A DNA stretch of 64,000 nucleotides from Protula sp. h YS-2021 (taxonomy: Eukaryota > Annelida > Polychaeta > Sabellida > Serpulidae): the NCBI GenBank assembly GCA_949752745.1, contig OX457024.1, positions 105,189,190-105,253,189 on the forward strand, read 5' to 3'. The translations under genes were made by a program, and so were the position numbers. This document shows positions 23,672 to 34,093 of this stretch, one piece after another. The notes below the pieces were generated by a model. It was not told where the DNA came from. It did not search any database and was given only the letters and a program-made list of their open reading frames with translations. Within the stretch, counting starts at the first letter, position 1, and each line of letters begins with the position of its first letter.

Positions 23672-24796
23672 GGCCGTACCTATACGTACAGCCGCTGTAC
23701 GCATAGCAACAAAGAGCCCATTATACATACAGTCGCTGTACGTGTAACGGGGCTTTATCCACTATACGTACAGTCAAGTTCAAGCTAATAAATTTGACTT
23801 TATTTTAAAAAAATATACTTAAAAAGAAAATAGGCCTGCACTAATTTATGAACATTAATTGGATGCCCTGTAATTTATCAACGACCGAGAAATTATAACA
23901 AAAAAAAAAATTCCTTTACAAAATAGAAATGACCGTACGTATAACGGGAATGTGTCCACTATACGTATAGTCAATTTGAAGCAAAAGAATTTCATTTTAT
24001 TTTACAAAACTAGTATATAATTAATAACTACACAGAACTGCTCTTATTTATGAAAAATAATTAGATACCTATGATTTATCTACGGCCGACTTTGTCCACT
24101 TTACGTACAGTCAATTTGAAGTTAATGAATTTAACTTTATTTTCAAATCCATTTTCCGCCCACGCTGTTCCCGGTTTGCAATCATGTAAACAAACTCTAC
24201 ACGGTGTTGCCACGGGGTCATTAAGAAAAAAGTAAAAAAAAAGGATAAAATTTGGAAAAAGTATGAAAAAAGGATAAGTCATATTTTGCTGAAAATCGAG
24301 AAAACATTAATGTTAATCATATTGTATCATTTTTTTGTAATTATTACTTATTAAAATGCTCGTTTTCACAGCGATTAAAAATATTTGCATACGTAAGTGT
24401 GCCTCTAAATTGTCCTGAATATTACCAAAAGGGTTGTCTCGCCCCCCCCCCCCCATCATTTTGTTTATGAACCCTTGGAAAACAGCTTCGTTGTGTTTCA
24501 TTTTTTTCAATTCATTAAACAAATAAAAAAAAGTATCAAAATAAAAAAAGGATGAAAAGCGAAAAAAAGTATCAAAACAAGGATGAAAATTTTTAAAAAG
24601 TATAAAAAAGTATTTAAGGATAAAAAAGGTTAAAATAGGGCTTTTTAAGAAAAAGGATAATCCTTTGAAAAAAAAGAGGATGATTTGGAAACACTGTGTA
24701 TATATAAAACGGTTTCTGATTGGCCGAAAACCGCTGTACGTATTGTGTAGTTCAGTACGTTATATGTACAGCGACTGTACGTATAGCTTTATCCCG
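23672..24796. mobile_element. TIR element with 7-bp TSD GACAGAT
   Basis: Flanked by GACAGAT at 23665-23671 and 24797-24803. The empty version, with small changes, lies at ~26025-26040. The ends share inverted CTATACGTACAGYCGCTGTAC. The interior repeats the CTATACGTACAGTC motif several times, and contains an AAGGATAAAA/GTATCAAAA-rich block (24230-24690). That block is bordered by GGTGTTGCCA and TGGAAACACT, possibly a further hAT insertion. No coding potential. Confidence 0.7.
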
Positions 24797-25002
24797 GACA
24801 GATAGATATACGATGTTAAACAAGTCAGAGCTACTCTGAGCTACCCCCCTCCCCCCCCCCCCCCCCGCCATCTCGCCCAGTTGTGGTCTACGTAAAAGTG
24901 TCGTGAAGCTGGTATCTATAATGTGAGTTGTGAAAATGAATATATACAAACATGTAACTACATGTACATTTGTGCTTGGCTGTTTCCTCGAGTTGCAGCT
25001 TT

Positions 25003-25065
25003 TGGCTTAGTGGTTAGCACGCTCGCTTATGAAGCGAAAGGTTCCCAGTTTGAGCCCCGCTTGCG
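25003..25065 (+). repeat. tRNA-like sequence (SINE head or tRNA pseudogene)
   Basis: TGGCTTAGTGG at 25003-25013 fits the Pol III A box. AGTTTGAGCCC at 25047-25057 fits the B box at 9 of 11 positions. Between them an anticodon-like arm, TCGC TTATGAA GCGA, can form. The acceptor and T stems do not pair well, so I read this as a tRNA-derived SINE head, not a working tRNA. Confidence 0.55.
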
Positions 25066-25206
25066 ACTCGCATATTTTCACAACAAAAGCACGGAATAGC
25101 CGGCGCAAACGCTTTTTTCACATTAAAAGAAACTATTTTCTGTTTTGCCAAAATCGAGGTGCTGTTCAATCTCACTTTTCTCTCCTTGCATATTTATCTA
25201 CGAGTA

Positions 25207-26130
25207 CAGGAGTGGTATTCTGCTCTGTCCTTATTTTCAAGGATGTCCTTATTTTTAAAAATAAGGATAAAAATTAAGGATGAACCATCTAATCTCTAGC
25301 TCCAAGAAGCGGTGCGCTAAAAAGTTTCCAGGCACCGCTTCAACGCCTCGCTATATAACGATAAGCAAGTCAATTGCGCTTGCTTTGAGGCACCCCTGTG
25401 GCTACTTTGTGCGAGATTCAACGACCCATAGGTTTTTATTGGCATTTGCTAAAGGCCCTCAAAGTACAACGGTAATCATATACAACTTCTGTGTTACGCT
25501 TTCTTTAAAAGAAAATAATACGGAATAAATGACATTTGTTTGTATACAGGGAGCATACTTTATTACGTGAAATAGTAACAATAATTTTTGCAATTATTCA
25601 CCAAAAAACTTTTAAATTGATCTTTCAAAAAGAACGTAAAAATAAAAAGTCAAATATTATGGGTATACAAAATAAATTTATACCTAACTCTGCATCTATC
25701 AACTATTTTAGTATGTATTTTAGAAATAAACTATGACCCCTTTATTTAAATTTTCGGTCCCTTGACTTTGGTCGCGTGATATTTAAAGGCCAGAATGTAT
25801 ACAAACATCTGACAGGTGGGTGCGGAAGCTAGCTTTTCTGCACTTTTATGAACAAATAAAAGATATACAGCTCACTAAAAACTATGCCTGTTTTACAAAA
25901 AGGGCATATTGGGCATGAACTTTCTGTAGATGTTTGAATAATAGGGGCTGGTATGCAGGATTCGTGCCTAAGAACATATGAAATTGACCCCTATTAGTGG
26001 GACAATGGAAGGCTTCGTAGCTCTGATACAGAGATATACGATGTTATACAAGTCAGAGCTACTCGGAGCTATCTAATCTCAAGAATAAGGACGTCCTTAA
26101 ATATAAGGACAGAGCAGAATACCACTCCTG
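25207..26130. mobile_element. Palindromic MITE split by a TAGCTCC element
   Basis: The two ends, CAGGAGTGGTATTCTGCTCT at 25207 and its exact inverse ending at 26130, extend as near-perfect TIRs of over 40 bp (TGTCCTTAT and AAGGAYGTCC). Without the 25297-26071 insertion the element is only ~140 bp, almost all inverted repeat. No target duplication is obvious at the outer edges. Confidence 0.7.
25297..26071 (+). mobile_element. TAGCTCC element, copy 2, with 9-bp TSD
   Basis: TAGCTCCAAG...CTCGGAGCTA (775 bp) is flanked by TCTAATCTC at 25288-25296 and 26072-26080. A perfect 9-bp duplication with a short 10-bp TIR suggests a Mutator- or Merlin-like cut-and-paste element without coding capacity. 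It serves as the empty-site reference for both insertions in copy 1. Confidence 0.85.
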
Positions 26131-26462
26131 GTTGAAGGTTGTCTTTTTTTCTTAAGTTGCCATTTTGTCCGCTTTGCCCTTATGTCCGCTTGTCATTACG
26201 CCCGCTTGCCATTATGTCCGTTGCCATTTTGTCCGTACCCCACGAGTACTGCACCTGACAGGTTCCTAACATAGTGTTAGCTCCATCTTGTGTTATCGCC
26301 CAAAAGTTCATTTTCACCTTTGAACCGATTTCACCACGCTGACCTCGTACGTACAACTCACATAACTGACCTTGCACAAAACACAGGATTGCAAAAATAG
26401 CACTCCTTTCCAGACAATTCATAGTGCTTGCTTTTCGCAACACGAGGACCTGCTTCGACGTT
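26131..26462. other. Short imperfect repeats, no gene
   Basis: A run of degenerate TTGTCATTATGTCCGC-like segments spans 26155-26240. Nothing else recognised. Confidence 0.4.
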
Positions 26463-26660
26463 GTTATAAAACAGCTGACCTCTGACAGGATCTATCTGTT
26501 ATGTATAAACACAGAGCGGGGATATATTTGAAAAGTAGTTCCTGTCTTAATGAATACCATTTTTGTGGAATCCCCAGTGGCTCTGCGGAGTCAAAAGGTG
26601 TTATACACAGCAGAGTGAACTGTTGTAGAGGTGTTTTGTTGAACAACGACGACTTTCTGG
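26463..26660 (-). mobile_element. ~200-bp MITE family, copy 1
   Basis: Contains TTGTTATAAAACAGCTGACC, a TCTATCTGTTATGTATAAACA block and GGAATCCCCAGT. All are found at 28225-28410 and 51935-52190 in the opposite orientation. Imperfect terminal inversion (AACAGCTRACCTC against GAGGTGTTTTGTT). Non-coding. Confidence 0.5.
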
Positions 26661-26665
26661 TAGTG

Positions 26666-27516
26666 TGTGTATTCTTTTGGGCATAACTATTTACCGGTCT
26701 AATAACGGTTCTAGAACTACCTGTTCTTTTCAGATTTAACTGGAACTAGTTATAGCGGTCCTGAGGTTACTTCCGGTTAAGTTGCTAACCTCACGTTACA
26801 TCACATAATAATGTCAAAATAGCTACCAAACTTTAAGAGTTGTTTTGTTTTCTTTGTTTATTTTCGGTTATTGAGCTATTTATGTACTCCATCAAGAGGG
26901 CTTTGTAAACAAATATGGATAATAATATAGCGTTGGAAGTTTCAAGTGCTTAAACAAAAATTTTCAGTTCATCCATTATTTCCCCTTTCATTTTAATTGA
27001 TTACATTTTTGGGGTGGGGTGAACCTGTTCTCTTACTAGCGTAACTAAATTCAGAACCGGATGTTTTGATCCTTCTGGTTCGGTCCAAATGCGTGTATTC
27101 TTTGGGGCATAACTATTTACCGGTCTAATAACTGGTTCCAGAACTACCTGTTCTTTTCAGATTTAACTGGAACCGGTTATAACGGTCCGTACCCGAGGTT
27201 ACTTCCGGTTAAGTTCCTAACCTCACGTGACATCACATGATAATGTAAAAAGAGTTTGTTTTTTTTCTATGTTTATTTACGGTTATTGAGTTATTCATGT
27301 ACTCCATCAAGAGGGCTTTGTAAACAAATATGGATAATAATATGGCGTTGAAAATTTCAAGTGCTTGAACAAAAATTTTCGGTTCATCCACTTTTTCGGC
27401 CTTCCATTTGAATTATTTACATTTTTTGGGTCGGGTAAACCTGTTCTTTTACTAGCGTAACTAAAACCAGAACCGGATGTTTTGATTCTTCTGGTTCGGT
27501 CCAAATGTAACTCCAA
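26666..27516 (+). repeat. Tandem direct duplication of a ~425-bp unit
   Basis: The segment starting GTGTATTCTTTTGGGCATAA near 26666 recurs ~426 bp later at 27093, with the same order of blocks (TTTACCGGTCTAATAA, AGAGGGCTTTGTAAACAAAT, CCGGATGTTTTGAT, GGTTCGGTCCAAATG). The copies are clearly diverged. The right outer end, AAAGGAATACACG, is inverted relative to the left CGTGTATTC, so the unit may be a TIR element inserted twice. Confidence 0.65.
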
Positions 27517-27542
27517 AAGGAATACACGAAATGTAACTCCAA

Positions 27543-28192
27543 GGGTGTTTATTATTCGGTACGGTGAACGTCAGCTGACATTCAGCTGATACTTTCAGGC
27601 ATTTTATTGGTTTTCCTGACATTACCGCGGTACACTTTTTTATCAGGAAGATTGCATTCCCGTAACGTCGCTGATGTCAGATGACAAAATGGCGGCCTCC
27701 ATGAGTGAAAACTGAACATTTAGTTTTTAAATAATTTGATCTATGTAAGCAGGCAATATGAAGTAAAAAGAAAAAGAAACTAATTGCATACACAAACGAA
27801 TCTGTTTTAGTAAAAAGTTTGAAGAAAAGAACTCTGAAATGGCACAAATACGACTTTTGTAATCATCCAATGAGAACCAGGACAAGTGGCCCGGATGTAA
27901 ACAAACATGGAGGACAAATGAATCACAAAATAGTTAAAAAGTTATTGCAGCTATAAGTTACTTCATACAAGTAAACATCACAGACATAAAAGAATGGAGA
28001 TATTCCTGCAGTTATCTGCAAAAAAGTGATATTTTCCAGTGATAGTTTCATAGATATAGCGAGTTTTCAACGCCCGCCATTTTCATTTTCCTGACTGTCC
28101 GCACGCTTATTATTGGAGGCTCAGCTGACAGTTTTCAGGGGATTACGGACATTACTCTCAGCTTTTTTCCTGACGCCCAATAATAAGCACCC
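27543..28192. mobile_element. Harbinger-type MITE (650 bp), TSD CAA
   Basis: TIRs GGGTGTTTATTATTCGG and, inverted, GGGTGCTTATTATTGGG. A 3-bp duplication CAA lies at 27540-27542 and 28193-28195. A 3-bp TSD and this terminus resemble the coding Harbinger that starts at 28860 (GGGTGTTTACTATTG). The interior is non-coding, with several CAGCTGA motifs. Confidence 0.65.
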
Positions 28193-28224
28193 CAAAAAAG
28201 AATACACGGAGTGGATCACTAAAC

Positions 28225-28410
28225 AGGCGTTATTGTCAAACAGCCAACCTCTACTGCGGTTCAGTCTCTATACCTTTTTACTCAGCGCAGACCAACTGGG
28301 GATTCCGCAAAAATAGTACTCTTAAGTGAGTTACTACTTTGAAAAATATCAATACGTACTGTGTTTATACATAACAGATAGATTTTACAGAGGTTATTTT
28401 TAACAGCGAC
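28225..28410 (+). mobile_element. ~200-bp MITE family, copy 2
   Basis: AACAGCCAACCTCTACTGCGG at the left and inverted AACCTCTGTAAAATC at the right, with GGGATTCCGCAAAAATAGTAC inside. It matches 51935-52190 directly and 26463-26660 inversely. A further terminus-like block follows at 28440-28490. Confidence 0.5.
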
Positions 28411-28859
28411 AAAAGGGAGATTAGAGAACTGTAGCTGCGCCATTGTTATAAACAGCTGACCTCTGATGGAATCTATCTGCTATGTATATCCGTGTGTTCG
28501 TTCGGGTTGACTTATGTAGTAAACAACAGAAGGCCCGCCTATGCGCACTTGACTCCCTATATGCAAATTCATCGGTTTGTTTACAACATATGTACTACTC
28601 CAAAGAATGGGCTGTCACAGTATCTGTTCAAAATCTTCTTGAAAATGAGCGATAATACGAGTTAACATTGTCACTTCCATTAAATCACTTGTTTGACAGC
28701 CAACTGGGAAGAAAATGGAGTGAAGTTATATAATGCACCTCAATATTTTACCAGAAGGGCATAAATACTACAAACGTAAGAAAAAGTAACAGCCTTGTCT
28801 TTGGAGGCATCCGATGCAAGGTCAAGGTTATCCAATTACTTGCCGGAGGTGGTAAGTAA
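28411..28859. other. No gene recognised
   Basis: AT-rich spacer between the small MITEs and the Harbinger left end. TAA at 28857-28859 is the proposed left target duplication of that element. Confidence 0.4.
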
Positions 28860-29013
28860 GGGTGTTTACTATTGTGGCAGATAATCCTCTCGAGAGTCTC
28901 TCGGGAACTCGGCGCTTTTACTATTTCAGCAGATAAATTATCTGACGGCCATTTTTTTCTCGAAAACTCACTTCCGGATAACTGTCCGAAATCACGTGAC
29001 AAAAACAAGGAAC

Positions 29014-31991
29014 ATGGCATCGTTCAGGTAAACACGCGAATATGAAATTATTTATTACGGTTTATTACGATATGTGTAAAGATTTTCTGAAATATTGTTC
29101 TTTATAACAACACAGTTTAATGTCAAGAATGGTTTTAGCCAGAAGCGCGGTTGAAAATGACCGCTTTCCAGTAAAGCGCCTTTACTGGCAAAACCTATGC
29201 AAATGTCGCTTACTTATTATGCTTATAAGCCAATTCGTACTGTCGGATCTTTCCGATGGAGGTGTCGTTTCGATTTGCAATTGTTTTGGATAAATTATAA
29301 AGGAATGGTAAGGCAAAAACATAAAGATTCTAATTTTCTTGCAACATCGACACCTTCGAATGTAAAAAGCCATAATATGATCTTTTAAAAACTGTTTTTC
29401 ATATTATTCTTATTATTTAGTCCCTTTAATAACCAACATGTGAATATGTTTCTGTCAAAGTAGAATTTTGTTGATTTTTGCCCTTATTTCTATCATTTCT
29501 TTATATCCTTATTCCAACTGAAAGCAGCCGAAACACAGAAACTTTTCGGCAAAAGTCAAAGTGCGATTCGGCTTATATGTTTCTGAAAAAATATAATTTA
29601 TTTGTTTTTGCCACCTTTTTTATATAACCTCTTTATATCCTTATCACAACTGAATTCAGTCGAAACGCAAAAGCTTTTCGGTTCCTGAAGAAAATGGCAA
29701 GAGTGTTAAGAAAAAATACATAAATAGGTTGTTTGTTATTTACCGTTGTCGCATGTTACATTACAGCGTTGGTGAAAGGTATGAGAATGTGTGGCCAGAT
29801 AGTTTCATTTTGCGCATAGAGTTGCAAGAAAGTGTCGCACAGGCAATGAGAGATGGTAAAATTTAGTATAAGTGTTTGAGTATTTCAGTCATTTCTCAAA
29901 TACCTGTATTCCTTAGAGAATAACCTGTTATCTGTTCACCTTAATTGTTCTTTTCGTTACCTTATTTTTGTAGTTTCCTTTCATAATTTGTTTTGAAAAT
30001 ATAACATTTCAGTATTTTTCAGGTTTTTCATTTAAAAAATGCTCATCTTCCGCAATACGTGTGTGACTCTAAATTTTGTGTAAACTTTTTAATAGTTTGT
30101 CAGTTCCAGTCAAGACGACTTATTTTAAATCGGCGGACAGTCACACCTTCCTATCGTAATCCATCAAAGGTTATCCATGTAAATTTGTCTGAATCTAAGT
30201 CAAATGAAAATTATGTTTTTGAAAACGAATTTCAGGTCAGCTGGGCGTTTGGAAGGACTTGAGAAAGACGTACGACAACGATTTTGTGGACACCGGTGCA
30301 TTCATGCATGGAACTTACAGCATAAAACCTCTCAGCGATGCAACGCGTAAGTTCGTATCAATTATCGTTTTGTTAGGCTTCGGATTGGGGCCTATAGGTT
30401 TGGGGTGTCCGTCAGTCCGTCCGTCCGTCTATCCGTCATCGCTTTATACCCCTATGAATTTGGGGGGGGGCGGTTGGGGCCTGCTTGTGTTTCACAAATA
30501 CTTACTTGTTTTATTATCAACACTATGCAAATGTCAGAAACATCTAGGTTATTTATTATAATTTACTGTGATTTTTTATTATTATTCCTTGTGCAATCAA
30601 TTCATTTTCTAGTGCAACATTGTGTATCGGAGTAAATGATTTTGTGTAGCATTTTCCAGTGAAGTCCTGCTCCAACAAAGTATAAAATGATTTTAATCTT
30701 TATCTTCAAATAGGGCAACATGTGCTGAAAGTTGAGCCAATTTCTCATGCAAGAGAAGAGGCTGAAGAGAGAAAAGAAAATGTTCCTGTTGCTGATGAAC
30801 AGCCGAAGGAGGCAACAAGACCTACCCCAGAAACAGGGTATGAGAAAGGCAAGTTGTTTTTTGTATTTGTTTTCTTTTACCTTCATGATATTGTTTGTTG
30901 AGTCAATGAAACGTCTACAAGTAACAAAATTTTTCATATTATTTTGAAACTTAAATTTGTCAGTGAATCAGTACTTTTTTGTAAAGTATTATGCAATAAT
31001 AAAATATTTTTCTGTTTTCTTTCTTAAGAAACCACTACCGTTATTTTTGGTATTGTCATATTGTTCTATATCATAACTAGAAAATGACGTTTATCAAATT
31101 TATATTTTCCAGGTCTGTGGACAAGAACGGCAACCCTGAGATTGATCGACTTGGTAAAAAGCCAGGGAGATGCAATGCTCGATCCACGAATGAAGAAGTG
31201 CGTGGTTTGGTATGAAATATGAAAGGAGATGAAAAACAGCTTGAATGCAAATTTCACCCCTGTGCAGGTAAACCTCAAAACTACATATTTGTTGCATTCA
31301 CACATTGTTTAAAAATGCCATGCTAAAGTAATGTCAACTGCAGATCAACGGTAGTTATTGTTAGCACTTCTGACCTCTCGTTATATTGGATATTTATTTG
31401 CCATTGGTAATCTCGTAAGGTTTTATTTGACGCCGTAATCCGCCATGTTTTGTATGCTCTATGTATTTGGAATAATAATTTTTTAATCTTCTTTATGTTA
31501 TTAAGTACCATTAAATACCATCGACAAAGAAATCGTACGTTAAAAACATGTTCATTCCGAATGTCATTAAAAATAGTGTATTCGTGCTACTCTTTCGAAT
31601 GACTGTTGTTTCATTTCAGTGCGAAAGCAAGTGGAAATACTTAGTGAAACGATTTAAGGATTTCGAGAAGAACGGGAAGCAATCCGGAGCCAAGCGAGTT
31701 TTCTTCGACTTTGCTGAACCAATGGCCGATGCTCTGCAGAAACGGCCTGATATATTTCCATCAACTGAAGTCGGCAATAACATCGAGGGAGCATGTGGGA
31801 CTGTAAAGACAACTGAAACCGAAAATCAAACCCCAAAACGTCAGAAAAAAGATTCACCGCAAGCTACTGATGACGCGATTACTAATTGCATTAAAGCGAT
31901 CGAGTCCCTGTGCAAGGAACAAATAGAGAACGACAGACGCAGACTTAGTCTAATGGAGCGTTTTGTGGAAAGTTACGAAAAAAATAACTAA
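29014..31991 (+). pseudogene. Harbinger MADF/Myb-like DNA-binding accessory gene, one nonsense codon
   Basis: Six exons splice in frame: 29014-29027, 29767-29855, 30236-30346, 30714-30848, 31113-31267 and 31620-31991 (292 codons with stop). Phases agree at all five junctions. The exon 4 donor is best read as a GC site (AAAG|GCAAGT); the others are GT-AG. Exons 5-6 encode a MADF/SANT-like trihelix: LWTRTATLRLIDLV, then VWYEI, then CESKWKYLVKRFKDFEKNG. A helical tail follows (CKEQIENDRRRLSLMERF). In Harbinger elements this second protein binds the ends and brings the nuclease to the nucleus. TGA at 31220-31222 interrupts the domain; a CGA to TGA change would explain it. Everything else is intact, so inactivation looks recent. 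The exon 1 ATG lies ~150 bp inside the left terminus. Confidence 0.8.
30385..30475 (+). mobile_element. Array-type element fragment in a Harbinger intron
   Basis: GGGGCCTATAGG followed by GTCCGTCAGTCCGTCCGTCCGTC and a G-rich end lies inside intron 3 of the accessory gene. Similar short pieces occur at 32065-32130 (GGGGCGGGGCTATAGG, then GTCTGTCTGTC) and 32935-33000 (TTGTCCGTCCGC). The ACGG-like microsatellite links them to the array elements. Confidence 0.4.
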
Positions 31992-32547
31992 TACTTGTAA
32001 ACTTTGCGTCGGAAACACCAAGTAAAATTTTGCTTGGTGTAACTTCTCTTATAATGCTGTCCCGTTATTAGATCGCAACCGGGCGAGCCCGATGGGGCGG
32101 GGCTATAGGAGTGCGTCTGTCTGTCAGTTCGTGTGTCACACTTTGGTTGTTTGTTGTGTTTTGTTTCCACGCAAGTTCTCGCAAACTATTAATCCTGGGC
32201 ATATGCTACTACAGTGGAAATATATATGCTAAAGTTGTGCAACGTCGCGTTATTTTTCAAATCTTTAAAACAATTGCCAAAATGGCGACTTGTTCTGTCC
32301 GGTTGGGATCTGCGTCTTCGACGCTGGCTTGTTTTTTCTTGTTTCAAATGGACCATATTTGTAAAAAAAGTTTTTGTAACCTTCTAATGTCTCGATTTAT
32401 TTCGTATTTGTGGCTCATATTTAAGCGTTTCCATTACTTGTAACATGCAATTGAAAGGTTTGCAAAGTTAAAGTTCGAGAGTCAGTTTTTCTCTTTCAGT
32501 AAAACTGGGAGACCCAACTGTTTGTTTTGGTCTGCACATGATTGGTG

Positions 32548-34093
32548 TTAACGAGCAAATCTCTGCATTATTGCATTCCTTCTCATAACTCCTCGTTGTC
32601 TGCCTGCTTCGTCGTTGAACACCCCAGGTGGTAGCAAAACAGCTGGATCATTGCCATCATTATCAAAGCAGTCTCCAATGTCTTCTTGCAAGATGCAGAT
32701 ATTGTGCAGGCAACATGCAGAGGCTATAAGGTAGCACATTGATTCTGAGTCGTACTGCTCAATGAACTTTAATCTCCTGAATCGCCCTGAAATTGTGAGA
32801 TACGGGTTTATTTTATGTTCATTTAAATGGAATGTGTAAACAAGATGAGTTATCTGTTTCATTTCATAACTATAAATATGTAAGATTTTTCCTTAAACAT
32901 TTGGTTTTGTTATCCTCCGTGTAAAGAGGAGTTACGGGTATATAGCTTTCAGCTTGTCCGTCCGCTTTCGTGCACCTTCGTGTCCGGGCTTGATATCAGA
33001 AAGTATTTGTCGTATATCTTTCATTCAAAATTACTGGAAAATAAGGTGGCTTATGTTTTTTAGCTACTATAAAATAACGCAGAACTCACCTTTCAGAAGC
33101 GCAAATGCCCTTTCAATGGTGACCCTAACCGAGGAATGGATTTGATTGAACCTTCTCATGCTTGGAGTGAGGTGCTGTCCCTGCCGACATTGTGTTAAAA
33201 GCCATGGAAGCATGGGAAAAGCCGAATCTCCAAGGAGCATGAATTCGCCACATCGAACAACCCCTTCGTGGTAGACAGGTGAATTGGTGAATACTCGGGC
33301 GTCATGAACTCTGCCTTGATATCCCACATGAATATCCGAGAAACGCATATCCTCACGGCAAACAGCTAAAACAATAAGAGAATTCTTTTCAAAGATGAAA
33401 TCAATACTTATCTTTTCTTCTTTTCATGTGTGTGTTACATTTTATTTGCTACATGTCATTGTAAATACATAATTATAATTGTACAGTTAAGTTTTCGCGC
33501 TTCAAAGAAAGAAGTTTACCTTGCAAGATTAGGGAATAAAAATCTTTTCGATTGTAAAAGTGCAGTCCGCCATCGCGAGGTTTCTGAACAGATATGTGAG
33601 TGCCATCTATCATGTCTATCACGTGTGGGAATCCTTTTGTTTGCTCGATTGTCCAGGAAATTTTAATTCGCTCATGGCGATTTGGTCATCGGATAGTTTT
33701 CCTAACCAAATACTGACTGAATGTTTTGGCTATCATGTGAACAACATCACAACAAAAGTTCTGGCAATAACCGAATAAATTATCCAACTGTCGGTATGTA
33801 ACTTTATTAGCCATGTACCATAGGAAAATCAGGAGTTTAGTGTCCAATGGTACTTGTGGTTTCCCACCCTGGTAATTTCTTTCAGTCAATCCTGTTATAT
33901 CGTTCTCAAGAATGACCTGCGACAATTCAACATAAATGCATTCGACGGTGATGCGCGACATGCGAAAGTGTGCTTTGAATTCATCCAAAGTGTACCTTGG
34001 TATCACTTCAGAAACAAAATTCGTGATTCGGATGTGCTTCAGTTTCGTCTTCTTCCTGTTCAGTAAAGAGAAAGAGAAAAAATTGTAATACAT
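32548..34093 (-). pseudogene. Harbinger DDE nuclease (HARBI1-like), one nonsense codon
   Basis: Three exons: 34093-33520, 33365-33090 and 32786-32548 (363 codons with stop, from ATG 34093). GT-AG introns have phases that agree. The N-terminus has the family FKAHFRMSR block. The catalytic triad is visible: D in MIDGTHI, D in LLGDSAFP and E in RVTIERAFALLKG. The order IDGTH, YNRKDFYSLILQ, GYQGRVHDARVF, GDS, IERAF, LHNICI is that of active PIF/Harbinger nucleases. The length (~360 aa) is normal. TGA at 33686-33688 stands where relatives carry Trp, and one G-to-A change would explain it. The gene converges on the accessory gene, leaving 556 bp between their stops. It would cut DNA at TAA targets together with the accessory protein; this copy is probably dead. 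Confidence 0.85.

Larger units (their letters stand above)
21864..24843 (+). mobile_element. TAGCTCC element, copy 1, carrying two nested insertions
   Basis: Starts TAGCTCCAAG and ends CTCTGAGCTA. The same ~750-bp sequence is present uninterrupted at 25297-26071, very similar throughout. Copy 1 is broken by an array element at 22518-23623 and a TIR element at 23672-24796. Removing both leaves ~740 bp, the length of copy 2. The flanks are C-rich on both sides, compatible with a target duplication that has since slipped. Non-coding. Confidence 0.75.

Noticed and set aside
25003..25065. Functional tRNA gene
   Set aside because: Acceptor and T stems do not pair; only A and B boxes and an anticodon-like arm remain, so a SINE or pseudogene is more likely.
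30059..30262. Separate 67-codon ORF upstream of the accessory gene's third exon
   Set aside because: It lies in the intron between exons 2 and 3; the spliced frame with a matching phase joins 29855 to 30236 instead.
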